Translations under genes and position numbers: made by a program
The notes under the pieces: generated by a model
Told to the model about the DNA's origin: nothing
The model's database searches: none
The model's input: only the letters and a program-made list of their open reading frames with translations
Assembly: GCF_019746015.1 (NCBI RefSeq)
Contig: NZ_JAIESM010000005.1
Location: 1-64,000 of the forward strand
Source of the DNA: Sphingomonas sp.
Lineage (GTDB): Bacteria; Pseudomonadota; Alphaproteobacteria; Sphingomonadales; Sphingomonadaceae
Length of the DNA stretch: 64,000 nt
Direction: 5' to 3'
Part shown: positions 15,685-24,830 of the stretch, one piece after another
How positions within the stretch are numbered: the first letter of the stretch is position 1
How the letters are laid out: the number at the start of each line of letters is the position of its first letter

Positions 15685-16251
15685 ATGTATCATCCCGATC
15701 TGATCCGGCATCCGGACAGTTGCCCGGCGCTGGTGCTGAATGCAGATTATACGCCACTAAGTTACTACCCCTTGAGCGTGTGGCCGTGGCAGACGGCAAT
15801 CAAGGCGGTGTTTCTCGACCGGGTCGACATTGTCGCTTATTACGAGCGCGAAGTGCGAAGTCCCAGTCACCGATTGAAACTGCCCTCGGTGATTGCCCTG
15901 AAACAATTTGTCAGACCCTCTCAATTCCCTGCCTTCACCCGCTTCAACCTGTTCCTGCGCGACCGTTTTGAGTGCCAATATTGCGGCTCCGGGCGCGACC
16001 TCACCTTCGATCACGTCATTCCCCGCGCCCAACAGGGGCGCACCACCTGGGAAAATGTCGTCACCGCCTGCGCGCCGTGCAACCTGAAAAAGGGCGGGCG
16101 CACGCCCAAACAGGCCAATATGCCGCTGTGCTATCCGCCGATCCGCCCGACCAGCTGGCAGCTGCAGGAACATGGCCGGCGCTTCCCGCCCAATTACCTG
16201 CACGAAACCTGGCATGACTGGCTTTACTGGGACGTCGAGCTGGAAGCCTGA
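15685..16251 (+). CDS. HNH endonuclease family protein
   Basis: A 188-residue protein with an RNase-like N-terminal region (ALVLNADYTPLSYYPLSVWPWQ) and a C-terminal HNH core: CQYCG ... LTFDHVIPRAQQGRTTWENVVTACAPCNLKKGGRTP, with two CxxC zinc ribbons around the DHVIPRAQGG-type motif. It is widespread as a chromosomal orphan in alphaproteobacteria; the cellular role is unknown, possibly repair. ATG 15685 has a GGGAG six bases upstream. A longer start at 15637 is possible. Its 3' end overlaps the convergent thioesterase by 28 bases. Confidence 0.88.
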   Translation: MYHPDLIRHPDSCPALVLNADYTPLSYYPLSVWPWQTAIKAVFLDRVDIVAYYEREVRSPSHRLKLPSVIALKQFVRPSQFPAFTRFNLFLRDRFECQYCGSGRDLTFDHVIPRAQQGRTTWENVVTACAPCNLKKGGRTPKQANMPLCYPPIRPTSWQLQEHGRRFPPNYLHETWHDWLYWDVELEA

Positions 16252-16637
16252 TCGCGGAACCGCGCGGCGAGTTCCGGCCGCACGCGCATCAGCCGGCCGC
16301 TCGCCCGGTCGAGCAGCGCCCAGGTGGTGACACCTTCCACCTTCACCCGGCCATCGGCGCCGACGAAGCGGAAGCTGCGGTCGAACCGCGCACCATAGGG
16401 GTCGCCCGGCACCCAGGTTTCGCCCGTCACCACGGCGCCGGGGCCGATATTGCCGCGATAATCGATGGCGTGGCGCGTCACCACCCAGACCATCGCCGCC
16501 TGCTCCTCAGCGGTCGCCAGCGCCTGCCAGTGGGCGACCGCCAGTTCCTGGATCCAGCGCACCCAGACCGCGTTGTTGACATGGCCCAGCTCGTCAATAT
16601 CGGCAGGGTCTGCGGTGAACTGGCGCGTGAAAGCCAC
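16224..16637 (-). CDS. Acyl-CoA thioesterase, 4HBT family
   Basis: A 137-residue hot-dog-fold protein with FTADPADIDELGHVNNAVWVRWIQELAVAHW, where D and N of the GHVNN segment are the active-site positions of 4-hydroxybenzoyl-CoA-thioesterase-type enzymes. It ends with ...VTTWALLDRASGRLMRVRPEL. The start is GTG 16637, two bases after the stop of the S9 peptidase, so the pair is translationally coupled. Substrate unknown. Confidence 0.87.
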   Translation of the reverse strand: MAFTRQFTADPADIDELGHVNNAVWVRWIQELAVAHWQALATAEEQAAMVWVVTRHAIDYRGNIGPGAVVTGETWVPGDPYGARFDRSFRFVGADGRVKVEGVTTWALLDRASGRLMRVRPELAARFRDQASSSTSQ

Positions 16638-16639
16638 GG

Positions 16640-18700
16640 TCAGCCCTCCACCCCCAATTGCCACAGCACAAAGGCATGTTCCTCGGCCCCTTCGCGCAGG
16701 CTGTCGAACCGGCCGGACTTGCCGCCATGCCCGGCGCCCATATTGGTCTTCAGCAGCAGGAGATTGTCGTCGGTCTTGGTCGCGCGCAGCCGCGCGGCCC
16801 ATTTCGCCGGCTCCCAATAGGTGACGCGCGGATCGTTGAGCCCGCCCGAAATGAACAGCGGCGGATAGGCCTGGGCGCGCACATTGTCATAGGGGCTGTA
16901 GCTGCGGATGAGCGCAAAGGCGGCCGGGTCTTCGACCGGGTTGCCCCATTCGGGCCATTCGCCCGGCGTCAGCGGCAGCGACGCATCCATCATCGTGTTC
17001 AGCACATCGACAAAGGGCACATCGGCAATCACCGCGCCCCACAGTTCGGGGTCGCTGTTGACCACCGCGCCCATCAGCTCGCCGCCCGCCGAGCGCCCGG
17101 CAATCGCGATGCGCCCCGCGCTGGTCCAGTTGTCCGCGATCAGCGCGCGGGCGACATCGACAAAGTCGTTGAAGGTGTTGGTGCGCTTGTCGAGCTTGCC
17201 GTCCAGATACCATTGCTGGCCCAGATCGTCGCCGCCGCGGATATGCGCGATGGCATAGGCAAAACCCCGGTCGAGCAGGGACAGCCGCCCGGTCGAAAAG
17301 CCAGGCGGGATCGCATAGCCATAAGCGCCGTACGCATAGAGGAACAGCGGGCGCGAGCCGTCGCGCGGGAAATCGCGGGGGTAAACGATGGAGACGGGCA
17401 CCATCGTCCCGTCGCGCGCGGCGATCTTCAGCCGCTCGGTCGCATAGCGCGACGCGTCATAGCCGCTGGGGATCTGCTGGACCTTGCGCACCTCCAGCCG
17501 GTCTTCGCCGACATGATAGTCATAGACGGTGCCGGGCGTGACCATCGATTCATAGCCCAGCCGCAGCACGTCGACCGCATATTCGGGATTGTCGCCTAGG
17601 CCGGCGGCATAGCTTGCCTCGGGGAAGGTGATGCGCTTGGGCGCGCCGCCCTCGTACCGGTGGAGCGCGATCTGGTCGAGCCCGTCCTCGCGCCCTTCGA
17701 CGACATAGAAATCGCGGAACAGGCTGACCCCGGTCATGTAGAAATGGTCCGACGGGGGAATCAGCTCGTCCCACTGGTCGGGCGTGTCGAGCCGGGCGGT
17801 GCACAGGCGGAAATTGGGGTGGGTGTCGTTGGTGTGGATGAACAGCTGCCCGTCGCGCACATCGACATCATATTCCCGGCCCGGCAGCCGCGCGGCGACG
17901 AGCTTGAGCGGCGCCAGCGGGTCGGCGGCGGGGAGCAGATAGACCTCGCTCGTCACATGATCGCCGGTTGCGATCACCAGCCATTGCCGGTCGCTGGTTT
18001 CAGCCAGGCCGACACGGAACCCCTCATCGGCTTCCTTGAACAGTTCGACATCGTCAGCCGGATCGGTGCCCAGCCGGTGCAGCCGGGCATTGTCGGTGCG
18101 CCACTGGTCGTTGGCGAGGCCGTAGAGAAAGCCGCTGTCATCGGCCGTCCACACGATTTCGGACAAGGTGCCGGCAATCACTTCGGGCAGATGCGCGCCC
18201 GTCTCCAGATTCTTCACGCGCAGTTCGAACCGTTCCGAGCCATTGTCGTCGATCGCATAGGCGAGCAGCCGGCCATCGTTGCTGACCGCCAGCGCGCCCA
18301 GCCGGAAATACTCCTTGCCCTCCGCCAGTGCCGGCTCCTCAAGGATCAGCTGGTCGGCACCGCCGCTGACCGGGCGGCGCCACCATTGGCGATATTGCCC
18401 GCCGGTTTCGAACGCGGTCCAATATTCCCAGTCGCCATCCTTTTGCGGGACCGAGGCATCGTCTTCCTTGATGCGGCCGCGCATCTCTTCATACAGCCGC
18501 TCGACCAGCGGCTGATGCGGCGCCATCACCGTTTCGAAATAGGCGTTTTCGGCGTTGAGATAGTCCAGCACCTCGGCATCGGTGACGCTGGGATAGCCGG
18601 GGTCGCGCAGCCAGGCATAGGGATCGTCGATGGTCTGGCCATGGGCGGTCAACTGATGCGGGCGGCGGGCGGCAACGGGCGGGGCGGGATGATGAGCCAT
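16640..18700 (-). CDS. Oligopeptidase B / prolyl oligopeptidase (S9 family)
   Basis: A 686-residue serine peptidase. The N-terminal seven-bladed propeller opens with DPYAWLRDP, and the C-terminal alpha/beta hydrolase has the nucleophile motif GRSAGG (around residue 535), the DVPFVDVLNTM segment, NDPRV near the acid, and the catalytic His in GAGHGG. Family members cut short peptides after basic residues or proline; DNTMMD/EWGNP segments favour oligopeptidase B (PtrB). There is no signal peptide, so it is cytoplasmic. Followed by the thioesterase after two bases. Confidence 0.92.
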   Translation of the reverse strand: MAHHPAPPVAARRPHQLTAHGQTIDDPYAWLRDPGYPSVTDAEVLDYLNAENAYFETVMAPHQPLVERLYEEMRGRIKEDDASVPQKDGDWEYWTAFETGGQYRQWWRRPVSGGADQLILEEPALAEGKEYFRLGALAVSNDGRLLAYAIDDNGSERFELRVKNLETGAHLPEVIAGTLSEIVWTADDSGFLYGLANDQWRTDNARLHRLGTDPADDVELFKEADEGFRVGLAETSDRQWLVIATGDHVTSEVYLLPAADPLAPLKLVAARLPGREYDVDVRDGQLFIHTNDTHPNFRLCTARLDTPDQWDELIPPSDHFYMTGVSLFRDFYVVEGREDGLDQIALHRYEGGAPKRITFPEASYAAGLGDNPEYAVDVLRLGYESMVTPGTVYDYHVGEDRLEVRKVQQIPSGYDASRYATERLKIAARDGTMVPVSIVYPRDFPRDGSRPLFLYAYGAYGYAIPPGFSTGRLSLLDRGFAYAIAHIRGGDDLGQQWYLDGKLDKRTNTFNDFVDVARALIADNWTSAGRIAIAGRSAGGELMGAVVNSDPELWGAVIADVPFVDVLNTMMDASLPLTPGEWPEWGNPVEDPAAFALIRSYSPYDNVRAQAYPPLFISGGLNDPRVTYWEPAKWAARLRATKTDDNLLLLKTNMGAGHGGKSGRFDSLREGAEEHAFVLWQLGVEG

Positions 18701-18751
18701 GCCGGCGGGTTTAGCGGGCTGCGGCCGCGCCCGTCGAGAGGGAAGCGGCGC

Positions 18752-19363
18752 TTATGCCTTGGGCGCGCGCGCGGCGGATCCGTTCAGCTTTTCCATCCGA
18801 TCGGCATAATGGTTCATCACCGCTTCGGGATCATTGCCGATCTGGTCGAGCTGGTCGAGCCAGTCGCGGTGCGACCGGCGCAGCGATGCGGGATTGCTGA
18901 CCGCCTTCAGCGCGGAAACATAGGCCAGCCGAAGATTATAGTCGGCAGTCGCCAGTTCCCAATGGTTGCAAACCATCCGCCGGCTGGTGCTGGCGCTGGC
19001 ATCGCATGGAAAATTCTGCACGCGCGAGGCGGCGGCCGGATCGGGCGGGCTCAGCGTGAACGCGGCATGCCGTGCCGCGTCGCCGCTGCCCAGATTGACG
19101 CCGGTCACCGATTCAACCCGTTGGGCGATCGCCGAGACGACCGCGCGCTGCCGCTCCATGCCGGAGTCGGACTGCGAGGAGAAATAGGCAAAACCGCCAA
19201 ACACCGCGGCCGAGCCGCCTACCATCAGCAGAACCAGGCGCACCGCCAGCTTGCGCGGCATGCCGACATAGCGGCGCTGCATCGGGCATGCGCTGACCTG
19301 GCAACGCGACAGCGTGACCTTGTCGACGGTGCGATCACAGAATTTGCAACGCTTCTTACCCAT
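18752..19363 (-). CDS. Membrane-anchored protein with CxxC ribbon and LprI/DUF1311-like domain
   Basis: A 203-residue protein I recognise only in part. The start is a zinc-ribbon-like KRCKFCDRTVDKVTLSRCQVSACPM (cysteines at about 5, 8, 20 and 25). One membrane helix follows (LAVRLVLLMVGGSAAVFGGFAYF), then a region with PCDASASTSRRMVCNHWELATADYNLRLAYVSAL that resembles the lysozyme-inhibitor LprI / DUF1311 repeat. A cytoplasmic ribbon with an exported domain is plausible. ATG 19363 is chosen over the longer frame because the family-like MGKKRCKFC begins there. Confidence 0.6.
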   Translation of the reverse strand: MGKKRCKFCDRTVDKVTLSRCQVSACPMQRRYVGMPRKLAVRLVLLMVGGSAAVFGGFAYFSSQSDSGMERQRAVVSAIAQRVESVTGVNLGSGDAARHAAFTLSPPDPAAASRVQNFPCDASASTSRRMVCNHWELATADYNLRLAYVSALKAVSNPASLRRSHRDWLDQLDQIGNDPEAVMNHYADRMEKLNGSAARAPKA

Positions 19364-19479
19364 GGCCCCACCATGGCACGACAAGGTTAAAGCAATGTTA
19401 GCCGCGTTTGGCGGCCGCGCCGGTTGCCTCGCCGGCGGGTTCTGCGGCAAAGAGGCGTGGCAGGAAAGAGAGGATCACC

Positions 19480-21267
19480 ATGTCGACCCATGCAGACCGG
19501 CTGTCGGCGCTGCGCGCTGAACTGCGCACCCGTGCGCTGGACGGCTTTGTCATCCCGCTGACCGACGAGCATATGAGCGAATATGTCGGCGATTATGCCC
19601 AGCGGCTGGCCTGGCTGACCGGGTTTCAGGGCTCGGCCGGCACCGCGGTGGTGCTGTCGGATGCCGCCGCGATCTTCGTCGACGGGCGCTACACCATCCA
19701 GGTGCGCGAGCAGGTGAGTGCCGAGCATTGGGCCTATGTCGGCGTGCCGCAGTCGAGCGTCGCGCGCTGGCTGTCGCAGCATGCAGCACCCGGTGCGCGG
19801 ATCGGCTATGACCCCTGGCTCCACACCAGCGGCTGGGTGGCGGAGGCGCAGGCGGCGCTGGCCGCGCATGGCGGCACGCTGGTGCCGGTGCCGAACAATC
19901 CCGTCGATACGGTGTGGCAGGATCGGCCCGCCCCCTCGCCCGCGCTGATGGCGGTGCAGGACGAAGCGGTCGCCGGCCAGGGTTCGGCGGCCAAGCGCGC
20001 GCAGATTGCCGAGTGGCTTGCCCGGCATCAGGCCGATGCGGTGGTGCTGACCGCGCTCGATTCGATTGCGTGGCTGCTCAATGTTCGCGGCGGCGATGTG
20101 GCGCACACGCCGGTGGCGCTGGCCTATGCGATTGTCGATGCAGACGGCACCGCCGACCTGTTCGTCGCGCCCGAAAAGCTGACCGATGCCGTGCGCCAGC
20201 ATCTGGGCAACGCCATCCGCCTGCACCCGCGCGAGGCGTTTGCGCCGGCGCTGGCGCGCTATGCCGGCAAGCGGGTGGCGGCCGACCCCGAACGCGCGGT
20301 GGCGGCGATCCTGTCCGCGCTGGAAGCGGGCGGCGCCACCATCATTGCCGAGCGCGATCCCGTGGTGCTGGCCAAGGCGCTGAAGAATCAGGTCGAGATT
20401 GCCGGGCACCGCGCGGCCTCCGCCCGCGATGGCGCAGCGCTCGCCCGCTTCCTGCGCTGGGTGGAGGCGGAGGCGCCCAAGGGCGGGCTGACCGAGCTCG
20501 ACTGCGTCGCCAAGCTGCTCGAGTTCCGCCAGGCGACCGGCGTGCTGCGCGATACCTCGTTCGACACCATCTCGGCCACCGGCGCGCATGGCGCGATCCC
20601 GCATTACCGGGTCGATGCCGCCTCCAACGCGCCGCTGCTGCCGGGCCAGCTCTATCTGGTCGATTCGGGCGGCCAGTATCTGGACGGCACCACCGACGTG
20701 ACGCGCGTGGTGCCGGTGACCGAGCCGACCGCCGAGCATCGCGACCGCTTCACCCGCGTGCTGAAGGGGCATATCGCGCTGGCGACCGCGCTGTTCCCGC
20801 CCGGCACCACCGGCGGCCAGCTCGACGCCTTTGCCCGCCGCCCCCTGTGGGAGGTGGGGCTGGATTATGCGCATGGCACCGGCCACGGCGTCGGCGCGTA
20901 TCTCTCGGTGCATGAAGGGCCGCAGCGGATCGCCATGCCCAGCTATCCCGGCGGCGGCCCGGCCGAGCCGCTGCGCGCAGGCATGATCATCTCGAACGAG
21001 CCCGGCTATTACCAGGCGGGCGATTTCGGCATCCGCATCGAGAACCTCGTGCTGGTGGAAGAGCGCCAGACCGAGGGCGGCGCGATGCTGGGGTTCGAGA
21101 CGCTGACCTTCGCCCCGATCGAGCGCCGGCTGATCGACACCGCGCTGCTGAGCGATGCCGAGCGCGGCTGGGTCAACGCCTATCACGCGCGCGTGCTCGA
21201 CATTCTGGGGCCGCAAATGGATGCCGACGAGCGCGGCTGGCTCTATGCCAAATGCGCGCCGCTGTGA
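19480..21267 (+). CDS. Xaa-Pro aminopeptidase (M24B)
   Basis: A 595-residue protein with the three-domain layout of the long bacterial/eukaryotic aminopeptidase P: two creatinase-like N-terminal domains (GFVIPLTDEHMSEYVGDYAQRLAWLTGFQGSAG at the start) and a C-terminal pita-bread domain. The metal ligands are visible in LVDSGGQYLDGTTDVTR (two Asp), GTGHGVGAYLSVHEGP (His), SNEPGYY (Glu) and IRIENL (Glu). It removes the first residue before proline. GGAAAGAGAGGA precedes ATG 19480. It is probably the first gene of a run with the cupin and VOC genes. Confidence 0.93.
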   Translation: MSTHADRLSALRAELRTRALDGFVIPLTDEHMSEYVGDYAQRLAWLTGFQGSAGTAVVLSDAAAIFVDGRYTIQVREQVSAEHWAYVGVPQSSVARWLSQHAAPGARIGYDPWLHTSGWVAEAQAALAAHGGTLVPVPNNPVDTVWQDRPAPSPALMAVQDEAVAGQGSAAKRAQIAEWLARHQADAVVLTALDSIAWLLNVRGGDVAHTPVALAYAIVDADGTADLFVAPEKLTDAVRQHLGNAIRLHPREAFAPALARYAGKRVAADPERAVAAILSALEAGGATIIAERDPVVLAKALKNQVEIAGHRAASARDGAALARFLRWVEAEAPKGGLTELDCVAKLLEFRQATGVLRDTSFDTISATGAHGAIPHYRVDAASNAPLLPGQLYLVDSGGQYLDGTTDVTRVVPVTEPTAEHRDRFTRVLKGHIALATALFPPGTTGGQLDAFARRPLWEVGLDYAHGTGHGVGAYLSVHEGPQRIAMPSYPGGGPAEPLRAGMIISNEPGYYQAGDFGIRIENLVLVEERQTEGGAMLGFETLTFAPIERRLIDTALLSDAERGWVNAYHARVLDILGPQMDADERGWLYAKCAPL

Positions 21268-21291
21268 CCGGTTGAGAACAGGAGCCGAGCG

Positions 21292-21681
21292 ATGCCGTCA
21301 ATGTTCACCCACCCCGCGCATCTGGGCCTGGGGGCGACCGCCCGGCCGCAGCCGGCCTTTACCGGCATGGACTGGTATGCCGATTATGTCGCGCGCACGG
21401 CGGGCGATGGCGCGGAAGGGCGGCTGGTCAGCCTCTATCGCTTCACCGAAAGCTGGGACTCGTGGGAAATGCACCCCGAGGGCGACGAGCTGGTGCTGTG
21501 CGTGGCGGGCAGCCTGACGCTGCATCAGGAAATGGCCGACGGCACCCGCGCCACGGTGCCGTTGGGCATGGGTGACTATGCCGTGAACCCGCCCGGCGCG
21601 TGGCACACTGCCGATGTGGCGGCGGAGGCGACCGCGCTGTTCATCACCGCCGGCAGGGGCACCCAGCACCGGCCACGCTGA
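21292..21681 (+). CDS. Cupin-domain protein
   Basis: A 129-residue single-domain cupin. The first cupin motif is visible as WEMHPEGDELVLCVAGSLTL and the second as MGDYAVNPPGAWHTADV, which supply His/Glu metal ligands in active cupins. Substrate cannot be inferred. It lies 24 bases after the aminopeptidase with an AGGAG upstream, so it is likely in the same operon. Confidence 0.85.
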   Translation: MPSMFTHPAHLGLGATARPQPAFTGMDWYADYVARTAGDGAEGRLVSLYRFTESWDSWEMHPEGDELVLCVAGSLTLHQEMADGTRATVPLGMGDYAVNPPGAWHTADVAAEATALFITAGRGTQHRPR

Positions 21682-21746
21682 TGGATTGACGCGCCGCTTT
21701 GTTCCTGTATTGTTCCGTCATCGAGTCGGACGGAGGGACAAGCGCG

Positions 21747-22118
21747 ATGATCGGTTATGTGACCCTGGGGACCAACGACCTGGCGCGCGCCGCGCGCTTC
21801 TATGACGCCATCGCCGCCGAAATGGGGGTGGGGCGCATGATGGAGTTCGAGAATTTCATTGCCTGGGGCAAGCCCGGCGGCGCGGCGGGCATTGGCCTCA
21901 CCAAGCCGTTTGACGGCAATCCGGCAAGCGTCGGCAATGGCGTGATGGTGGCGCTCGAAGCGCGCGACCGCGCCCAGGTCGACCGGCTGCACGAGATTGC
22001 GCTGGCCCATGGCGGCACCTGCGAGGGTCCCGCCGGACCGCGCGGCGACAGCGGCTTTTACGCGGCCTATTTCCGCGACCCCGACGGCAACAAGCTCAAC
22101 GCCTTCATCATGGGGTGA
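21747..22118 (+). CDS. VOC-family (glyoxalase-like) protein
   Basis: A 123-residue protein that starts MIGYVTLGTNDLARAARFYDAI and ends FRDPDGNKLNAFIMG, both standard vicinal-oxygen-chelate signatures with the metal-ligand positions of the fold. It could be a glyoxalase, dioxygenase or resistance protein; the substrate is unknown. ATG 21747 is chosen because the preceding in-frame residues are not conserved and GGAGGG lies nearby. Its end overlaps the small convergent gene by 11 bases. Confidence 0.88.
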   Translation: MIGYVTLGTNDLARAARFYDAIAAEMGVGRMMEFENFIAWGKPGGAAGIGLTKPFDGNPASVGNGVMVALEARDRAQVDRLHEIALAHGGTCEGPAGPRGDSGFYAAYFRDPDGNKLNAFIMG

Positions 22119-22269
22119 TCGGGGGCGCGGGCGTCTCATCGGCGTCCGCGCCTGGCTCGGCCTCGGCCGACCCGTCGAGCGCGCGCGCGCGCGCCTTGCG
22201 CCGCTTCAGATTGTCGCGCAGCGCCTGCGCCAGCCGCGCGGCGCGCGCCTCGTCCCGGGGGGTTGCCAT
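22108..22269 (-). CDS. Small basic hypothetical protein
   Basis: A 53-residue protein, MATPRDEARAARLAQALRDN then a KRRK segment and an acidic/Pro-rich tail. Similar short proteins are common and uncharacterised in Sphingomonadales. It is charged, helical and has no membrane segment. ATG 22269 fits that pattern; ATG 22305 would add 12 residues. It overlaps the 3' end of the VOC gene. The chance that it is not translated is real. Confidence 0.5.
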   Translation of the reverse strand: MATPRDEARAARLAQALRDNLKRRKARARALDGSAEAEPGADADETPAPPITP

Positions 22270-22355
22270 GGGTGTGTCTATCGCCGGCGCGGCCCGCCTT
22301 GACAAGCGCGCGCCCGCCGCTCATAGGCGCGGCCTCAATCCGCAAGCCCGGATTT

Positions 22356-22430
<75 letters not shown>

Positions 22431-22449
22431 TTTTTTCCGGGCATCACCC

Positions 22450-24189
22450 TCACTTCTGCGTCGCGATCCAGGCGTCGACCTGCGCTTCGAGCACGTCGAG
22501 CGGCACCGCGCCCTGGCCCAGCACCACGTCGTGGAAGGCGCGCAGGTCGAATTTGGTGCCCAGCGCGGCTTCCGCCCGGGCGCGCAGCGCACGGATTTTC
22601 AGCTCGCCCATCTTGTAGCCCAGCGCCTGGCCCGGCCAGCTGATATAGCGGTTGACCTCGGCATCGATATTGGCGTCGGTCAGCGCGGTATTGTCCTTCA
22701 TGAAGGCAACCGCCCGGGCCTTGCTCCACCCCTTGGCGTGGAGCCCGGTATCGACCACCAGCCGGCACGCGCGCCACATTTCATAGGACAGGCGCCCCAT
22801 CGTCTTTTCGGGCGTGTCGTACAGCCCCATCTCGATGCCCAGCCGCTCGGTATAGAGCGCCCAGCCCTCCACATAGGCGGTGAAGCCGGCGGCATATTTG
22901 CGGAAACTGGGCAGCTCCAGCTCCTGCTGCAGCGCGATCTGCAGATGGTGGCCGGGCACCGCCTCATGCGCGGTCAGCGCCGGCAGCTCCCAAAGCGGGC
23001 GCTGCGGCAGTTTGGAGGTGTTCACGAAATAGGTGCCGGCAATCCCGGCGGGCGGCGCGCCGGGGCCGTAATAGGCCGTTGTCGTGCCTTCCGCCGTTTC
23101 CGCCGGAATCGCGCGAATGCCATAGGGCAGACGCGGCAGGCGGCTGAAATAGCGCGGCAACAGGCCGTCATGCCGCTTTGCCTCCAGCGCGGCGGCGGCG
23201 AGCAGTTCCTCGGGCGTTTTCGCGAAATATCTGGGGTCGCTCTTCAGCGCGGCAATGAAGGCGGCGCGGCTTGCAAAGCCGGCCTGGGTGGCGGCGGCGT
23301 CCATCTCGGCGCGGATGCGGGCGACTTCCCGCAGCCCGATCTGGTGAATTTCCTCGGGCGACAAATTGGTCGTCGTCATCTGGCGCACGCGGAAAGCATA
23401 CCAGGCGGCGCCATCGGGCAGCGCCGACGCACCCACGCTCTGCCGGCATTTGGGCAGATACTCCTTCACGAAATACTCGTGGAAGGCGCGGTATTCGGGG
23501 TTCAGCACATCGGTGACGAGGGTGCGCGCGCGGGCCTGCATCGCCGCCCAGTCGGCCGCGCTGATATCGCCGGGGCGCTCGCCCTTGAACGGCGCGTAGA
23601 AGCGCGAGTCTTCGGGCGACGCGGTAATCACTCCGGTGATCGACTTTTCGATCCCGCCGATTGCGACGCAGGGCTGGGCATAGCCGGCGGCCACGCCCGC
23701 GCGGGTGATCCGCATCGCCTCGCGATTGAGCGCGGGATATTGGGCGAGCCGCGCCAGATAGCTGTCGAAATCGGCGCGGGTGCGCAGCGGCACATTCTCG
23801 GCCAGGCTCGCAAAGCCCTGATGCCAGCTATAATAGCTGGTGAACAGCACCTGCCGCGCGCCAAAGCCGTTCGCTTCCACCTGCTCCGAAAGCAGCCGCG
23901 CAAGGATCGCCTTGTTCACCCGCTCCGCCGTCGACAGCCCGGAATCGGGCACCGCGTTCAACCGCTTGAGAAAGCCTTGCGCGGCCGCTGCCTGCCGGTC
24001 GGCCTCGGCCAGGCTCACATCGCTGATCTTGTCGTCATAGCGCCGCTCGCCCAGCGCCGTTGCCTGTTCGGGATTGGTCGCCAGCCACCACGCCCAGTGA
24101 TCGTCGATCACCCGCGCCAGATCGTCGGAGGGCGCCGCCAGCGCCGGCGCGGCAGTGGCCAGCAGCATCGCCGCGAGCAGCTTCTTCAT
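22450..24189 (-). CDS. Exported DUF885 peptidase-like protein
   Basis: A 579-residue protein with a signal peptide (MKKLLAAMLLATAAPALA-AP). The DUF885 family carries the zinc-peptidase-like motif HEAVPGHH, visible here in the C-terminal half (ALTAHEAVPGHHLQIALQ), with a downstream Glu in YVEGWALYTERLG. It is probably a periplasmic metallopeptidase; the substrate is unknown. ATG 24189 begins the signal peptide. It is convergent with the tRNA-Thr. Confidence 0.85.
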   Translation of the reverse strand: MKKLLAAMLLATAAPALAAPSDDLARVIDDHWAWWLATNPEQATALGERRYDDKISDVSLAEADRQAAAAQGFLKRLNAVPDSGLSTAERVNKAILARLLSEQVEANGFGARQVLFTSYYSWHQGFASLAENVPLRTRADFDSYLARLAQYPALNREAMRITRAGVAAGYAQPCVAIGGIEKSITGVITASPEDSRFYAPFKGERPGDISAADWAAMQARARTLVTDVLNPEYRAFHEYFVKEYLPKCRQSVGASALPDGAAWYAFRVRQMTTTNLSPEEIHQIGLREVARIRAEMDAAATQAGFASRAAFIAALKSDPRYFAKTPEELLAAAALEAKRHDGLLPRYFSRLPRLPYGIRAIPAETAEGTTTAYYGPGAPPAGIAGTYFVNTSKLPQRPLWELPALTAHEAVPGHHLQIALQQELELPSFRKYAAGFTAYVEGWALYTERLGIEMGLYDTPEKTMGRLSYEMWRACRLVVDTGLHAKGWSKARAVAFMKDNTALTDANIDAEVNRYISWPGQALGYKMGELKIRALRARAEAALGTKFDLRAFHDVVLGQGAVPLDVLEAQVDAWIATQK

Positions 24190-24250
24190 CGTCCCTCTCC
24201 CCGATTGTCCCGCCAGCAAGGCTAGCCCAATCGCCGGGGGTGACAAGGGG

Positions 24251-24829
24251 CTAGGGCGCGAGCCAGTGGCCGGTGCCGGCCGCCAGATCGAAGCGCGCGC
24301 GGCGATGGCCGGCGGCGCACAGCCACAGCCATTCGAGCGTCTCGATCGTCACCTCGACCACGGCGAAATTATCAGCGCCGCCCTCGCCCCGGGCATCGGG
24401 CGCGGGCGGCGGCGCGGGAACGATGCTGCCCGGTGCCGCCCCGCGATAACAGGCGCGCGACATCGCCGCGCTCGCCGCCCAGCCGGCAGCCGCCACCGCA
24501 TCCCCGATATGGAGCCTCGCCCGGCCCGCCAGCCGCAGCTGCACGGCACCGGCCGGATCATAGCCGTGCAGCATCACCCGGGGGTCGCCGGCCAGCTCGC
24601 GCGCCTTCTCGCTGCGCCGGTCGGTATGGACGCGCACCGTGCCCGGCCCCCGCGCCGTCGCGCGCAGCACGACGGTGCGCACATTGGGGCGGCCATCGGC
24701 GGCGATGGTGGCGAGATTGAGCGTCCGCCACGGGCTGTGCCGGTCCCCCGCCCCTTGCGCCAGCAGCGCCCAGGCCTGATCGAGCACGTCGGCGAGGCCA
24801 GAGTCCTCCGAGACCGCCGGCCCGCCCAA
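24251..24829 (-). CDS. Pyridoxamine 5'-phosphate oxidase-family FMN-binding protein
   Basis: About 192 residues with the split-barrel flavin fold: SPWRTLNLATIAADGRPNVRTVVLR, VHTDRRSEKARELAGDPRVMLHGYD and VQLRLAGRARLH match the N-terminal half of PNPOx-like proteins (Arg/Lys FMN-phosphate contacts). It lacks the typical PdxH C-terminus and is probably not PdxH itself. No ATG fits; TTG 24829 lies one base after the stop of the TlpA-like gene and would be coupled to it. GTG 24787 is an alternative start. Confidence 0.75.
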   Translation of the reverse strand: MGGPAVSEDSGLADVLDQAWALLAQGAGDRHSPWRTLNLATIAADGRPNVRTVVLRATARGPGTVRVHTDRRSEKARELAGDPRVMLHGYDPAGAVQLRLAGRARLHIGDAVAAAGWAASAAMSRACYRGAAPGSIVPAPPPAPDARGEGGADNFAVVEVTIETLEWLWLCAAGHRRARFDLAAGTGHWLAP

Positions 24830-24830
24830 G

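Noticed and set aside
24251..24829. Assignment as PdxH
   Set aside because: The FMN half matches, but the PdxH C-terminal substrate segment is missing and the length is short.
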